Assembly (NCBI GenBank): GCA_910583795.1
Contig: CAJTZQ010000020.1
Coordinates: 1-21,673 of the forward strand
Source: an uncultured Muribaculaceae bacterium
GTDB taxonomy: Bacteria > Bacteroidota > Bacteroidia > Bacteroidales > Muribaculaceae
Direction: 5' to 3'
DNA length: 21,673 nucleotides
Below the pieces are notes generated by a model, which was not told the DNA's origin, made no database searches, and saw nothing but the letters and a program-made list of their open reading frames with translations. The position numbers and the translations under genes are program-made. Position 1 is the stretch's first letter, and each line of letters opens with the position of its first letter. Of this stretch, positions 1 through 9,068 are shown piece by piece.

Positions 1-56
1 GCTTTACAACTTCTAAGGCGGTATGAAAGTGTCAACGAACTCTTGAGCTACGATAG

Positions 57-3000
57 TTAGAAATTAAAGAAGAGACTGAATGTATAGCTACGTGGCACTT
101 TATCTATATGACGTCCTCCGGAAATTGCCTCCGGATCAAGACTGCGACCGTTCCTTGCCCAAGTTGCTATATTGTTCATCTGAAAACGCAAGCGGATATC
201 ATTCAACCCGATCTTACGACAAAGCTTCGGATCAAAATTATAACTCAACATAATATTGCGGACTTTCAAATAGTCGGCATGCACTACATTGCTGCTTCTG
301 TAGCCGGCATAGTTCATATATTTATAATCCTTATAGAAATAGCCGTTAGCAGGCTTTTGGGTGTCACCTTTCCAATAATCAAGGGCATGTTTTGACACGG
401 CACCATTGCCGAAAGTGTTATTATAGCCATATGCTCCCCCTGCAGACAATGCCCATTCTTCATCTCCTACTCTCATATAGTGACCTGCATAGAAATTCAA
501 CATGGCTGATAAAGAAAAACCGTTCCACATCACAGTCGGAGTGAACGATCCGCTATAGACAGGGCGCGACGGACCTGAATATACCACATCATCAATTGAA
601 AACTCACTATTTGCGATAGAGGTTGTATGTTCCTCTCCGTTGTGGTCTCTCCATCCCATATACCACAAACCGTCAACTTCTTTGAGACCTGTGTAATCAA
701 ACGAGAAAAGTCCTCCGATTGGATACCCTTCATGCAGAAGAGATGCATTAAGATAGTCCACGCCGCTGTTCACGTAATGTGACACCTTGGTGATCTTATT
801 GTGATTATAAGCGAAATTGAATCCGAGTCTCACGCCCCAGCTTTTCCTTCCGTGTTGCGGGAGAATAACACCGTCGAGTTGAAGTTCAACACCTTGATTG
901 ACCATATTGCCGCTGTTGATTGTCAGACTTGACCAACCTGTTGTGCGGTCAAGGTCTGTGACAGTGAGAAGATCAGACCCGCTCTTGTGATAATAATCAA
1001 ACGAACCGTTGAGTCGGTAGTCAAATAGAGAAAAATCGACACCGAAATCCCAAGTGGCGGTTTTCTCCCATCTCAACTGGTCGTTGGGAGGCGTCTGCAA
1101 ATTGCCGACCTTATTACCCGTAATTGAATTGGTTCCTATTCTTGCAGTCAGATAGCTTGTGGAATTGGGGTCGATATTTCCGGTAAGACCATAGCTTGCG
1201 CGGACTTTTAGAATATTCAGCCATGTAAGGTCATGCATAAATGATTCATTATGCGCGTTCCAGCTCAGACCTACCGACCAGAGAGGACGTCCTCTAAACT
1301 TGGGATCGGCGCCAAACAGGTCGGTCTTGTCAATCCTATAGCTTGCCGACAAGGCATAGCGTGCATCATAGACATAATTGCCACTCAGAAACAGCGAATA
1401 ATATCTATGAAGCACGCTGCTTGTCTTAAATGTGTTCGGGGCTCCATAGACAGGATTGTCTGATCCGAACACATTCGTTGTGGGGTTGTTTATATATGCC
1501 CAGTCTGTCATCAGATTCAGATTGCTTTGGGTTGCATAGTCATACCCCAACATAGTTGTGTTTTCCGTAGTATATTTAGTCTGTCTGTATTCCATACCAG
1601 CAACAGCATCGATGAAATGTTTTTCCGCAATAGTGTTATGATATGATGTAAGGGCACGGAACGTGTAATATTGAGCTTCATTTGTATACGATTCCAGACT
1701 ACCCCCCTCCGGCACGTGATGCGTGGTCTGCTCCTTCGCCTCCTGCATCATGCCGTAATGGTCAGGATCGGCAAGCCATGCGTCCATATCAAAATCAAGT
1801 CCCCACCAGTCTTTACTTGGGTCGTCAACCCATTCCATCACCCTTTCAGAGGTTGTATAGATATTATAGACGTTTCTCATGAAATAAGAATCCGCCTCAT
1901 GGATTGTCTGCGTGCGGCTAAAGATATCCTCATATTGGAACTGTGCCGATGCAGTCCAACCTGGTAAAAGATTGAAAAGCGCATGGATATATGTACGCGT
2001 GTTGGTATACCGATACTTGCTGAAATTACGGTTCATCTCGTCAACAAGATTGAATGTGGGGTCCTTAAGTCCGTATGCCGGATTTGTAAAAGCGTTATGA
2101 CCTGTGTAGACATCCGCTTCCATACCTGCCGGGCGACCCTCGGCATCATACATCGTTTCGTAGGGAAGGAAAGAGTTTATAGAACCGTATGAACCGAGCA
2201 CATGGCGTTTGCTACGCGTGTTAAGCACATTCACGCCGAAAGAAAGGTCAAGCCATTTAAACACATTCAAATCTCCGTTATATTTAAATGACAATGAATT
2301 GCTGTGCTCCTTATTGACACCGAGGTTATCGTTTGTAAAATTAACATTCATACTTGATGTCAACACTTTCCCTTTGTTGCGTAATGATATGTTGTATAAC
2401 TGCTCCACTTGCGTACGGTCATGCACATCCATATACTCCTGTCTGTAGTCATTCCGGCTCCATTTTGCAAGTGTTGAATTCAAATCCGCTTCGCTCAAAT
2501 TTCCGAGATGGTTATCAAGCATAAGGCGCATCACCTTTGAGATGTTGCCTCTTCTGTTGTTGTTATAATCTGTCAAAACAGAATTGAGCCCGGCTTGTCC
2601 CGGCTCATTGAGCATGGCATTGAAATTGTAGCGTTCCAGCTCAATCATGTCGGCAGCCGATGCCCATTCATAATTATCATATTTCTGTTTCTCATAGATA
2701 TTCAGGTCTATATTCACATCCACACTAAGGCGCTGCTCATGAGCTTTCTTGGTTGTGATGACAATAACTCCGTTGGCTGCACGTGCACCGTAAATAGCCG
2801 ATGCCGCCGCGTCTTTCAGAATAGTGATATTTTCGATATCATACGGATTTACTGTCGACATGCCACCCTCTATGGGAAGACCGTCTACCACCACGAGCGG
2901 ACTTGATTTCGCCTCGAAAGTTCCGACACCACGGATTGTGAAGGCATCCTCATCTTTTGAATTTGATTTAGGATCCATGACCACACCCGGGACAGACCCT

Positions 3001-3488
3001 TCCAGTCTGGACGCAAGCGAAGTGGTGGAGCGTTTGTCAAGATCGTCTGACGTGATGACCTGAAACGCACCTGTGGCGCTCTCCCTCTTGATATTCTGGA
3101 AACCGGTCACCACAACTTCATCCATCATGTTGGTTGCAGGTTTCATCACTATCTTCAAATAGCTGTTTGCCCTGTCAAGTTTCATTTTTACCGGCTGCAT
3201 ACCGACATATGTTATGACAACCGTTGGATTCTTTTTAGGAGACAATAGGGAAAAATTACCCTCAAGGTCTGTGGCGACTCCGACTGTCGTGCCTTCAATC
3301 ATGACAGTTGCACCCACCAGCGGCTCCCCCTCTTCATCAAATACAGAGCCTTGGACAGTCTTCTCTGATATCTTTTCTATTGTATTCGCCACATTATTGT
3401 CTACCTTTTTTTGGGCGACGATATATGAAGGCGAACTGAGTATGACAGCCATTATTCCGGCAATCATGCAATCAGACATTTTTCTCAT
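57..3488 (-). CDS. SusC/RagA-family TonB-linked outer-membrane receptor
   Basis: This 1143-residue protein should form a TonB-dependent outer-membrane barrel that imports a glycan, peptide or other large nutrient. It has an N-terminal signal region (residues 1-26, ending near IVAQ). A carboxypeptidase-regulatory-like beta-sandwich follows at about 46-116 (GSVFDEEGEPLVGATV start), then the typical SusC segment DEVVVTGF at 123-130. The plug domain runs from about 135 to 250 (PLVVVDGLPI, ILKDAAASAIYGARAANGVI). The rest is a long beta-barrel ending in an aromatic residue (SLFFNF), as expected for outer-membrane insertion. The length is normal for the family. It starts with ATG 112 bases after the thioredoxin gene and is probably co-transcribed with it. 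No SusD start is visible in the 56 bases left in the window beyond its stop. The substrate cannot be read from sequence. Confidence 0.95.
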   Translation of the reverse strand: MRKMSDCMIAGIMAVILSSPSYIVAQKKVDNNVANTIEKISEKTVQGSVFDEEGEPLVGATVMIEGTTVGVATDLEGNFSLLSPKKNPTVVITYVGMQPVKMKLDRANSYLKIVMKPATNMMDEVVVTGFQNIKRESATGAFQVITSDDLDKRSTTSLASRLEGSVPGVVMDPKSNSKDEDAFTIRGVGTFEAKSSPLVVVDGLPIEGGMSTVNPYDIENITILKDAAASAIYGARAANGVIVITTKKAHEQRLSVDVNIDLNIYEKQKYDNYEWASAADMIELERYNFNAMLNEPGQAGLNSVLTDYNNNRRGNISKVMRLMLDNHLGNLSEADLNSTLAKWSRNDYRQEYMDVHDRTQVEQLYNISLRNKGKVLTSSMNVNFTNDNLGVNKEHSNSLSFKYNGDLNVFKWLDLSFGVNVLNTRSKRHVLGSYGSINSFLPYETMYDAEGRPAGMEADVYTGHNAFTNPAYGLKDPTFNLVDEMNRNFSKYRYTNTRTYIHALFNLLPGWTASAQFQYEDIFSRTQTIHEADSYFMRNVYNIYTTSERVMEWVDDPSKDWWGLDFDMDAWLADPDHYGMMQEAKEQTTHHVPEGGSLESYTNEAQYYTFRALTSYHNTIAEKHFIDAVAGMEYRQTKYTTENTTMLGYDYATQSNLNLMTDWAYINNPTTNVFGSDNPVYGAPNTFKTSSVLHRYYSLFLSGNYVYDARYALSASYRIDKTDLFGADPKFRGRPLWSVGLSWNAHNESFMHDLTWLNILKVRASYGLTGNIDPNSTSYLTARIGTNSITGNKVGNLQTPPNDQLRWEKTATWDFGVDFSLFDYRLNGSFDYYHKSGSDLLTVTDLDRTTGWSSLTINSGNMVNQGVELQLDGVILPQHGRKSWGVRLGFNFAYNHNKITKVSHYVNSGVDYLNASLLHEGYPIGGLFSFDYTGLKEVDGLWYMGWRDHNGEEHTTSIANSEFSIDDVVYSGPSRPVYSGSFTPTVMWNGFSLSAMLNFYAGHYMRVGDEEWALSAGGAYGYNNTFGNGAVSKHALDYWKGDTQKPANGYFYKDYKYMNYAGYRSSNVVHADYLKVRNIMLSYNFDPKLCRKIGLNDIRLRFQMNNIATWARNGRSLDPEAISGGRHIDKVPRSYTFSLFFNF

Positions 3489-3518
3489 TTCATAAACGTT
3501 TTGGTTAGTTAATATTCA

Positions 3519-3572
3519 AGCCTTTCAGGAGGTATCTTTCGCGGTAAAAGCCTCAGATACCTCCTATAGGCT
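3519..3572 (-). promoter_or_regulatory. Intergenic hairpin between thioredoxin and SusC-like genes
   Basis: A perfect 11-bp inverted repeat (AGGAGGTATCT at 3527-3537, AGATACCTCCT at 3555-3565) is extended by a 5-bp outer stem (AGCCT at 3519-3523, AGGCT at 3568-3572) across a small internal loop. It lies in the 112-base gap between two minus-strand genes. On the minus strand no clear T-run follows, so it is a weak terminator at best. An mRNA stability or processing element that sets different levels of the two products is plausible. The AGGAGGT in the arm resembles a Shine-Dalgarno site but is about 75 bases from the SusC start. Confidence 0.55.
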
Positions 3573-3600
3573 AAGTTTTCCAGTATCAGACTATCAACAC

Positions 3601-4989
3601 TTATTTATTTTTTGCGCTTTCTATAGCTGAATTTAATATCTGATCTATATCTTCAGACGACGGACGTGCCGCATCCGGATTGATAAATTTCCCGTCCTTG
3701 CCAATCAACAGGAATCTGGGGATACCGTTTATTCCCATTGCATCCATAAATTCATCGCCGCTTTGCTTCTCGAAAACATATTGTTGCCATTCAGGCTGGT
3801 CTTTTGCAATTTTCTTAAGCCATGCAGCCCTGTTGTCGTCACGAGAAATACTAACAAAGGTTATCGCATCGTTCCCTTTGAACCGCTCCACCACTTTTTC
3901 CATATAGGGAATTTCTCCGACACATGGTTTGCACCAGGTTGCCCATATGTCAATATAGACAACTGACTTGCCTAAAAGATCGGAAAGACGGCATTCTTTA
4001 CCATCGGGAGAAATCAGCTTTGGATCGGTGGGGACACTTTCCCCGGCAAGCACTTTCTCTTTAAAACTCTCATGCACCTCCATGATTCTCTCTTTAATGC
4101 GTGGGGCACGGGAAAGCTGCGGTTCTACTTTTGCAAAGAATGTAGCCACATCTTCTTCCGTAGGCTTATACATCATGAACATCGACCCCAGAGTCTCCCA
4201 CATTTTCTTCTTGTTACCCTCGTTGGTTAGAGTTTTGTCGATAGCATCAAACTGACCTATCATATAATTTAGGGTTGAAGTGGTGTCGCCGTTTTTATGA
4301 ATATCGGAATTATTATACCAATGATTGATGATTCCGGTGAGACGTGCCTCATCTCCGTTGGGATCTATCTTGGCTATTATTTCGTCTGACTCCTTTTCGT
4401 GGTTCACTTTATTATAAGACTGATCCATGCCATAAAGCAAGAGGAGCGTGTAATTATAATATGCATCCGTCATCTTTTGATAAGTTGACCTTAACGGTTG
4501 CTTGACATCTCCGAGCAAATTATCGACTTCTTTTTTCTGTGTGTCAAGAAGCTTTTTAAGATCAGCAAATACGAAAGGCTCGTCAGCCGATCCTTTATAC
4601 TGCATGGGATAGAATGCCTGCACGTACTTGCTAAAAAATTTGCTTTCAGGAACGTTGTCACCTGAAAAGACGGCTTTCCCGTCCGTCACATTCATTTCTG
4701 TTGTTGTCCCCTCTTTAAGATGTGCTCCATAAGGTGACGAACCTATGTAGATCATGACATCTACTTCATCACCCGGAAGATCTGTAGTGTAGCTGAACAT
4801 TCCGTCAGTATCGATAGGAATGTTATCAAAGAAAGTATCTCCCTCAAAATCGTAGAGAACAACAAAAGAGCTTATCTCTTTTCTGACATTTTCATCTACC
4901 TTCCCTTTCAACAACGGAGCTTGATTTTGAGCTGCAATTGTCGAAACGGCAAATAACGCGATTAATACGGTTTTGATTAATTTTGCCAT
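3601..4989 (-). CDS. Secreted TlpA-like thioredoxin-fold protein
   Basis: This 462-residue exported protein is probably a thiol-disulfide oxidoreductase of the TlpA/AhpC-TSA type found in Bacteroidota. A signal peptide covers residues 1-20 (ends STIAAQ). The next 300 or so residues resemble the N-terminal DUF4369-like and helical part often attached to these proteins. The C-terminal thioredoxin domain starts near 336 and carries the active site WCKPC (Cys353 and Cys356) in the stretch DIWATWCKPCVGEIP. The cis-proline is in GINGIPRF near 424. It reads directly toward the SusC-like receptor and is likely in the same transcript. Known members reduce disulfides in periplasmic or surface proteins. 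The real partner here is unknown. Confidence 0.9.
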   Translation of the reverse strand: MAKLIKTVLIALFAVSTIAAQNQAPLLKGKVDENVRKEISSFVVLYDFEGDTFFDNIPIDTDGMFSYTTDLPGDEVDVMIYIGSSPYGAHLKEGTTTEMNVTDGKAVFSGDNVPESKFFSKYVQAFYPMQYKGSADEPFVFADLKKLLDTQKKEVDNLLGDVKQPLRSTYQKMTDAYYNYTLLLLYGMDQSYNKVNHEKESDEIIAKIDPNGDEARLTGIINHWYNNSDIHKNGDTTSTLNYMIGQFDAIDKTLTNEGNKKKMWETLGSMFMMYKPTEEDVATFFAKVEPQLSRAPRIKERIMEVHESFKEKVLAGESVPTDPKLISPDGKECRLSDLLGKSVVYIDIWATWCKPCVGEIPYMEKVVERFKGNDAITFVSISRDDNRAAWLKKIAKDQPEWQQYVFEKQSGDEFMDAMGINGIPRFLLIGKDGKFINPDAARPSSEDIDQILNSAIESAKNK

Positions 4990-5064
4990 AATACGTTTAA
5001 GTGTTGTTAAGGTTGTTTACATTTGAAGCTGTCAAATCTTCGTTATTGAAAAAAATATTTACGG

Positions 5065-5096
5065 CAAATTTAGATGTATATACGTCGGCGTGCAAG
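5065..5096 (-). promoter_or_regulatory. Candidate promoter of the thioredoxin-SusC operon
   Basis: On the minus strand CTTG (5096-5093) is followed after 20 bases by TAAATTTG (5072-5065). This fits the Bacteroidetes primary sigma pattern TTG / TAnnTTTG. Transcription would start near 5058-5060, giving a leader of about 70 bases before the ATG at 4989. Confidence 0.5.
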
Positions 5097-5107
5097 TACA
5101 AAAAATA

Positions 5108-5156
5108 CCGAAATCGTAAAACACCGGTAGCAGAATGGGTATTTTTACGATTTCGG
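5108..5156 (-). terminator. Long inverted repeat, likely terminator of the AraC-type regulator gene
   Basis: A perfect 14-bp inverted repeat, CCGAAATCGTAAAA (5108-5121) and TTTTACGATTTCGG (5143-5156), encloses a 21-base loop. Read on the minus strand it comes 44 bases after the regulator stop and is followed at once by a run of six T (5105-5100), as in an intrinsic terminator. It also sits just upstream of the next gene's candidate promoter. The two 14-bp halves could therefore instead, or also, be binding sites for the regulator. Confidence 0.55.
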
Positions 5157-5200
5157 AAACTTATTTTGCTAAAACAGATAAAGTTTTGGCAAAATTCATA

Positions 5201-6943
5201 TCATAGATTCTTGATTTGCGAACGGTATTTGGCAGGTGTAAGACCAGTGAAATTCTGAAACAATGAATAAAAAGTGGACGTCGAACTGAATCCCGATTCA
5301 CTGCAAACCTGCTTCAACGGCATGTCTGATTCCACGTCTGAGATCAAGGATATGGCTTCCTTAATCCTGTAGCCGTTCACTATCTGATTAAATGTTTTTC
5401 CTGTACTTTCATTGATCGTTCTTGAAAGATATGTGCGGTTAGTGCCCAATTTTTCTGCAACTGTAGCGACTGTCAAAGATGAATCCTTGTAAAGTTTGTC
5501 TTCAGCCATTAAGGAAGTGAAACGGTTCATAAGTTCCGACTCCGGATCCCTTATATCTTCTTTACCCTTTAAATCGTCCTCATGTGAAGAAGCCTTGTTC
5601 TTTTCTAACTGTGTTAGCAACTCTTTTTCTCTCAATATAAACTCTTTGTTCTGTCTGACAATTGCCACATACAGACGTTTATTGCGAATATAGACATACC
5701 AACCTGCCACTAAGACAGCTATGGCAAAGGCAAGGAGTATGAAAAGAATGTAAAATTTAGATCTTTCCTTAGCCAGTTCTTGCTCTTGCCTGGCAATCTT
5801 GGTCTCTTGCAAAGCAATGTTATGACGCACCCTCGCATCTTCTATAACTCTTTCACGGTCTATATCATGAATTGAATCAGAATATTGCATGTAAAGACGC
5901 GTATAGGCAAAGGCATTCGCATAGTCTCCGGATTTATGATAGCAATCGGCAAGTGCCTTCATAAGTATACCCTTATACATTGAGATATCATTTTCTTCGC
6001 TGTATTCAAGCCCTGTTGTCAAGACTTTTATAGCTTCGGCATACTTCCCGGCTTTGCCGAGCATATCTCCATAAATATAATATTGGTATGACACACTGGG
6101 TTTAAACGCCTCATCATGATATTCTTCCAGTACGGATTTTGCGTGATTCAACCCTTCATCCCTTTTTCCTGATTTATATTCGCACAAAGCATTAAGCATC
6201 CCGACTTCAAGCAATTCCGTAGGTGACAGTCCCGTGGTATTGTTCACCTCATCGAGATATGACAATGCTTTCTCGACACTATCTGCACGAAGATAATAAT
6301 CGGCAAGATTTATACCGGCATTGATCCTCGACATTTCATCTCCTATTTTCACAGCGGTGTCATAAGCTTCCTGACAATACTTCAGTCCCGCAATGTCTTC
6401 CCTCAAAAGATACGCACACGAAAGATTTGCAAGAATTCTTGCGTAATATTTCTTGTTCCCCGAGATCTTTGCATGCTTCAAAGCATCATAAAAACATGAT
6501 ATTGAAGAATATGGGTCATTGGCAAGATTAATATAATACATTCCTAAACCATTGTAGGCAGAAGTCAATGCATCATGATTTTCAGACAATTCAGCTATTA
6601 CTCTTGCATTTTCAAAAGCACGGAATGTCTCATCCCGTAGATTTAACATCGATGCAGCGTGGCCTATCGATATATTTCCATACAAGACTGCAAAATCTCT
6701 GTCGCCATTACGGTTCCCAACCTCAACAAGCCTTTTACCATATTCCAGACTCTTTTCATAATCATTCAAGTTGAGATATGCAGTTGCGACCTTTTCCAAA
6801 ATTTGCACATCATCCGGATTTTTCTTTAGAGAGTCAAGCCATTCCGGCAACTCGGGATATGTATCGGCAACCGCCGATTGCGGCAGAAGTGATATGACAG
6901 TTGCTATAAAAATATAAAGAATATGTTTTGAAAAACCTGACAT
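5201..6943 (-). CDS. Membrane-anchored TPR regulator with AraC-type DNA-binding domain
   Basis: This 580-residue one-component regulator has an N-terminal signal/anchor segment (residues 1-26), then a run of tetratricopeptide repeats from about 30 to 370. The pattern recurs as pairs of helices such as AYLNLNDYEKSLEYGKRLVE and DYYLRADSVEKALSYLDEV. A coiled-coil-like charged helix precedes a single transmembrane segment near 395-417 (FYILFILLAFAIAVLVAGWY). The C-terminal 110 residues form an AraC/XylS double helix-turn-helix, including LGTNRTYLSRTINESTGKTF and the closing GFSSTSTFYSLFQNFTGLTP. The TPR part would lie in the periplasm and the DNA-binding part in the cytoplasm. It is upstream of and co-oriented with the thioredoxin and SusC-like genes, which it probably controls. 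The signal it senses is unknown. Confidence 0.9.
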   Translation of the reverse strand: MSGFSKHILYIFIATVISLLPQSAVADTYPELPEWLDSLKKNPDDVQILEKVATAYLNLNDYEKSLEYGKRLVEVGNRNGDRDFAVLYGNISIGHAASMLNLRDETFRAFENARVIAELSENHDALTSAYNGLGMYYINLANDPYSSISCFYDALKHAKISGNKKYYARILANLSCAYLLREDIAGLKYCQEAYDTAVKIGDEMSRINAGINLADYYLRADSVEKALSYLDEVNNTTGLSPTELLEVGMLNALCEYKSGKRDEGLNHAKSVLEEYHDEAFKPSVSYQYYIYGDMLGKAGKYAEAIKVLTTGLEYSEENDISMYKGILMKALADCYHKSGDYANAFAYTRLYMQYSDSIHDIDRERVIEDARVRHNIALQETKIARQEQELAKERSKFYILFILLAFAIAVLVAGWYVYIRNKRLYVAIVRQNKEFILREKELLTQLEKNKASSHEDDLKGKEDIRDPESELMNRFTSLMAEDKLYKDSSLTVATVAEKLGTNRTYLSRTINESTGKTFNQIVNGYRIKEAISLISDVESDMPLKQVCSESGFSSTSTFYSLFQNFTGLTPAKYRSQIKNL

Positions 6944-7507
6944 TAGGATAGTTGCGTTATAGACGATTTAAGTTTCAAAGGCAAAAATACACATTTTAAT
7001 CCAAATTAACCTCATTTTGAATTAAAATCGAAACAATTTTTACAGATTATCAACTTTCGTTTAGTATTATCCTCCTATTTGATGAGTGTCGGGATGCTAC
7101 CTTTCAAAGCCTTGATTCCTTTTAAGAATATGCTTACTTTTGGCATAAGTTAATATTTAGAAAGAGATTTTGAGGTTGTTTTGAGACTGAGTGAAGGAGT
7201 TATGGGGTTCCATAATGACTGAACTAAAACTTAAAATTGTCCGGAAAGGGCCATAAAGATTTCATAAAGTTAAAAGTAAACATACTCTGAGAATTTAGGT
7301 GGAAAAAGTTGGTCTATTTTTCAGAATTTAACAATTCCCGAAACGAGCGGTAAAAATTTTAAACAAAAAGGAGATAATTTTGTAATGATATTAAGAATAT
7401 GCCGTATTTGCTTCCTCAAAAATCAACTTTCCCGGAAGTTTCCACAGCACTATTCCTATTATCTTAACTATCTCCTGCTTTCCACACAGGATCATCTCAT
7501 CAGGATT
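6944..7507. other. Divergent intergenic region, no gene seen
   Basis: This 564-base AT-rich gap separates the divergent AraC-type regulator and the TolC-like operon. On the minus strand TATTTTTG (6989-6982) could be a -7 element for the regulator, but no good -33 element sits at the right distance. On the plus strand TAATTTTG (7375-7382) could be a -7 element for the export operon, again without a convincing -33. A short inverted repeat (TTATGG/CCATAA) occurs at 7200-7215. I see no RNA gene or coding potential. Confidence 0.4.
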
Positions 7508-8938
7508 ATGAAAAGATCAATATTGTTTGTCATCGCAGCTTCTTGTGCCGCTCTGGCTTCCGCCACGGTCAGTCTTGACTCTTGCCGCAACATGGCGGTC
7601 AGGAACAATAAAACCGTGAAAAGCGCAGAAGAAACAATCCGGAGTGCCGAATATTATAAAAAGGCGGCACAGGCAGCCTATCTGCCGGGGATAGACTTCA
7701 CCGGCACCTACATGTATAACCAGCATAAAATCAATTTGCTTGGTGAAGATGCAAAACTTCCTACCATGAGTTTTGACCCGGCAACTCAAAGTTATCAATA
7801 TAATATTCTGAAAGGACCTGACGGGGCTCCGATAAAGGATCCCTCAACAGGGAGCTACATCCCGACTGAAGTTGCTGTGATTCCCAAAGAGGCTATGAGC
7901 TACGACATCCATAATGTTTTCGCCGGAGCAATCACACTAACCCAACCGATATTCATGGGTGGACAGATCAAGGCTCTCAATGAAATAGCAGGATATGGTG
8001 AAAACCTCGCAAAGGCTATGCGCAACAGTCTAACTCAGAATATTGTCTATGCTGTGGATGAGGCTTATTGGCTGGTAGTTTCATTGAAAGAGAAAAAACG
8101 CCTTGCTGAAAGCTTTGTCAACCTGGTCGACACTCTCCGCTACGATGTGCAGGCGATGCTTGATGAAGGGGTTGCCACACGCAGCGACCTCCTCACCGTG
8201 GAAGTGAAACTCAACGAGGCAAAAATAGCGCTGACGAAGGTTGACAACGGACTTACTCTTTCACGCATGGCGCTCGCACAACTTTGCGGACTTCCCGTCC
8301 ATACACAGATGGAGCTTGAAGACGAGCAGTTGAAACATGCCGGAGCTGCTGTAGACGATAATCAGGTCAACATGGAGGATGTATATGCAAACCGTCAGGA
8401 CCTTGAGATAATCAGACAAGGAATAAACATGTTGAAAGGGAGAGAAAACCTTGTGAAGGGCGAAATGCTTCCCAAAATAGCATTGATCGGGGCATATTCA
8501 TTCTCAAACCCCAACGTGATAGATGGCTTTGAAAAGCGGTTCGGAGGTGGATTTTCTGTCGGAGCGGCAGTGACTATCCCTATATGGCATTGGGGAGGGA
8601 AAATGAACCGATACAAAGCGGCACAGGCAGGCACAAAAGCCCAAAAGTTGCTTCTTGAAGACACCGAAGAGAAGGTTCAACTCCAAGTCAGCCAGGCTCA
8701 ATTCAGTTTCGACGAGGCTAAAAAGACATATAACATGACTGTCACCAATCTCACCAAAGCAGATGAAAATCTAAGGCAGGCGGAATTGGGATTTAAGGAA
8801 GGTGTGCTCACCACAAATGATGTGATCGGCGCACAGACGGCATGGCTGGCTGCCAATTCGGAGAAAATTGACGCCGAAATAGGTATCCGTCTTTGTCAGA
8901 CTTATCTTTCCAAAGTGCTTGGAAAACTCTCTTATTAA
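7508..8938 (+). CDS. TolC-family outer-membrane efflux channel
   Basis: This 476-residue protein is an outer-membrane factor that forms the exit duct of a tripartite exporter. I chose the ATG at 7508 because it gives a clean signal peptide (MKRSILFVIAASCAALASA). The open frame reaches upstream to 7385 but that extension is not signal-like. The mature protein has the alternating long helices and short strands of TolC relatives: SLDSCRNMAVRNN at the start, AEYYKKAAQAAYLPGIDFTG, DEGVATRSDLLTVEVKLNEA near the middle, and the duplicated counterpart FKEGVLTTNDVIGAQTAWL at the C-terminus. It is first in a plus-strand operon with an HlyD-like adaptor and two ABC-2 permeases. Confidence 0.93.
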   Translation: MKRSILFVIAASCAALASATVSLDSCRNMAVRNNKTVKSAEETIRSAEYYKKAAQAAYLPGIDFTGTYMYNQHKINLLGEDAKLPTMSFDPATQSYQYNILKGPDGAPIKDPSTGSYIPTEVAVIPKEAMSYDIHNVFAGAITLTQPIFMGGQIKALNEIAGYGENLAKAMRNSLTQNIVYAVDEAYWLVVSLKEKKRLAESFVNLVDTLRYDVQAMLDEGVATRSDLLTVEVKLNEAKIALTKVDNGLTLSRMALAQLCGLPVHTQMELEDEQLKHAGAAVDDNQVNMEDVYANRQDLEIIRQGINMLKGRENLVKGEMLPKIALIGAYSFSNPNVIDGFEKRFGGGFSVGAAVTIPIWHWGGKMNRYKAAQAGTKAQKLLLEDTEEKVQLQVSQAQFSFDEAKKTYNMTVTNLTKADENLRQAELGFKEGVLTTNDVIGAQTAWLAANSEKIDAEIGIRLCQTYLSKVLGKLSY

Positions 8939-8948
8939 TACTTTAATT

Positions 8949-9045
8949 AATGCATAATTCACAATAATCAATGCATAATTCACAATGCATAATTGATTAT
9001 GCGCCACTTAAGATAATGATTATTGATTATGAATTATGAATTGTT
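8949..9045. repeat. AT-rich direct and inverted repeats
   Basis: The 16-mer AATGCATAATTCACAA occurs at 8949-8964 and again at 8970-8985. A shortened copy (AATGCATAATT) follows at 8984-8994. Related sequence in the opposite orientation (GATTATGAATTATGAATTG) appears around 9026-9044, so the region can fold on itself. It fills the gap between the TolC and HlyD genes. Confidence 0.7.
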
Positions 9046-9068
9046 GAAACCTTTAACCATATACAATT

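Noticed and set aside
1..60. Plus-strand open frame running in from the left edge (ending ...LLSYDS) and stopping across the receptor stop
   Set aside because: Only 19 codons, an open stretch this short is expected by chance, and no family could be recognised.
7385..7507. N-terminal extension of the TolC-like protein to an upstream ATG
   Set aside because: The extra 41 residues are not signal-like, while the ATG at 7508 begins a clear signal peptide.
8939..9068. CRISPR-like array
   Set aside because: Only two full copies of a 16-bp AT-rich repeat with a 5-base spacer and no cas genes.
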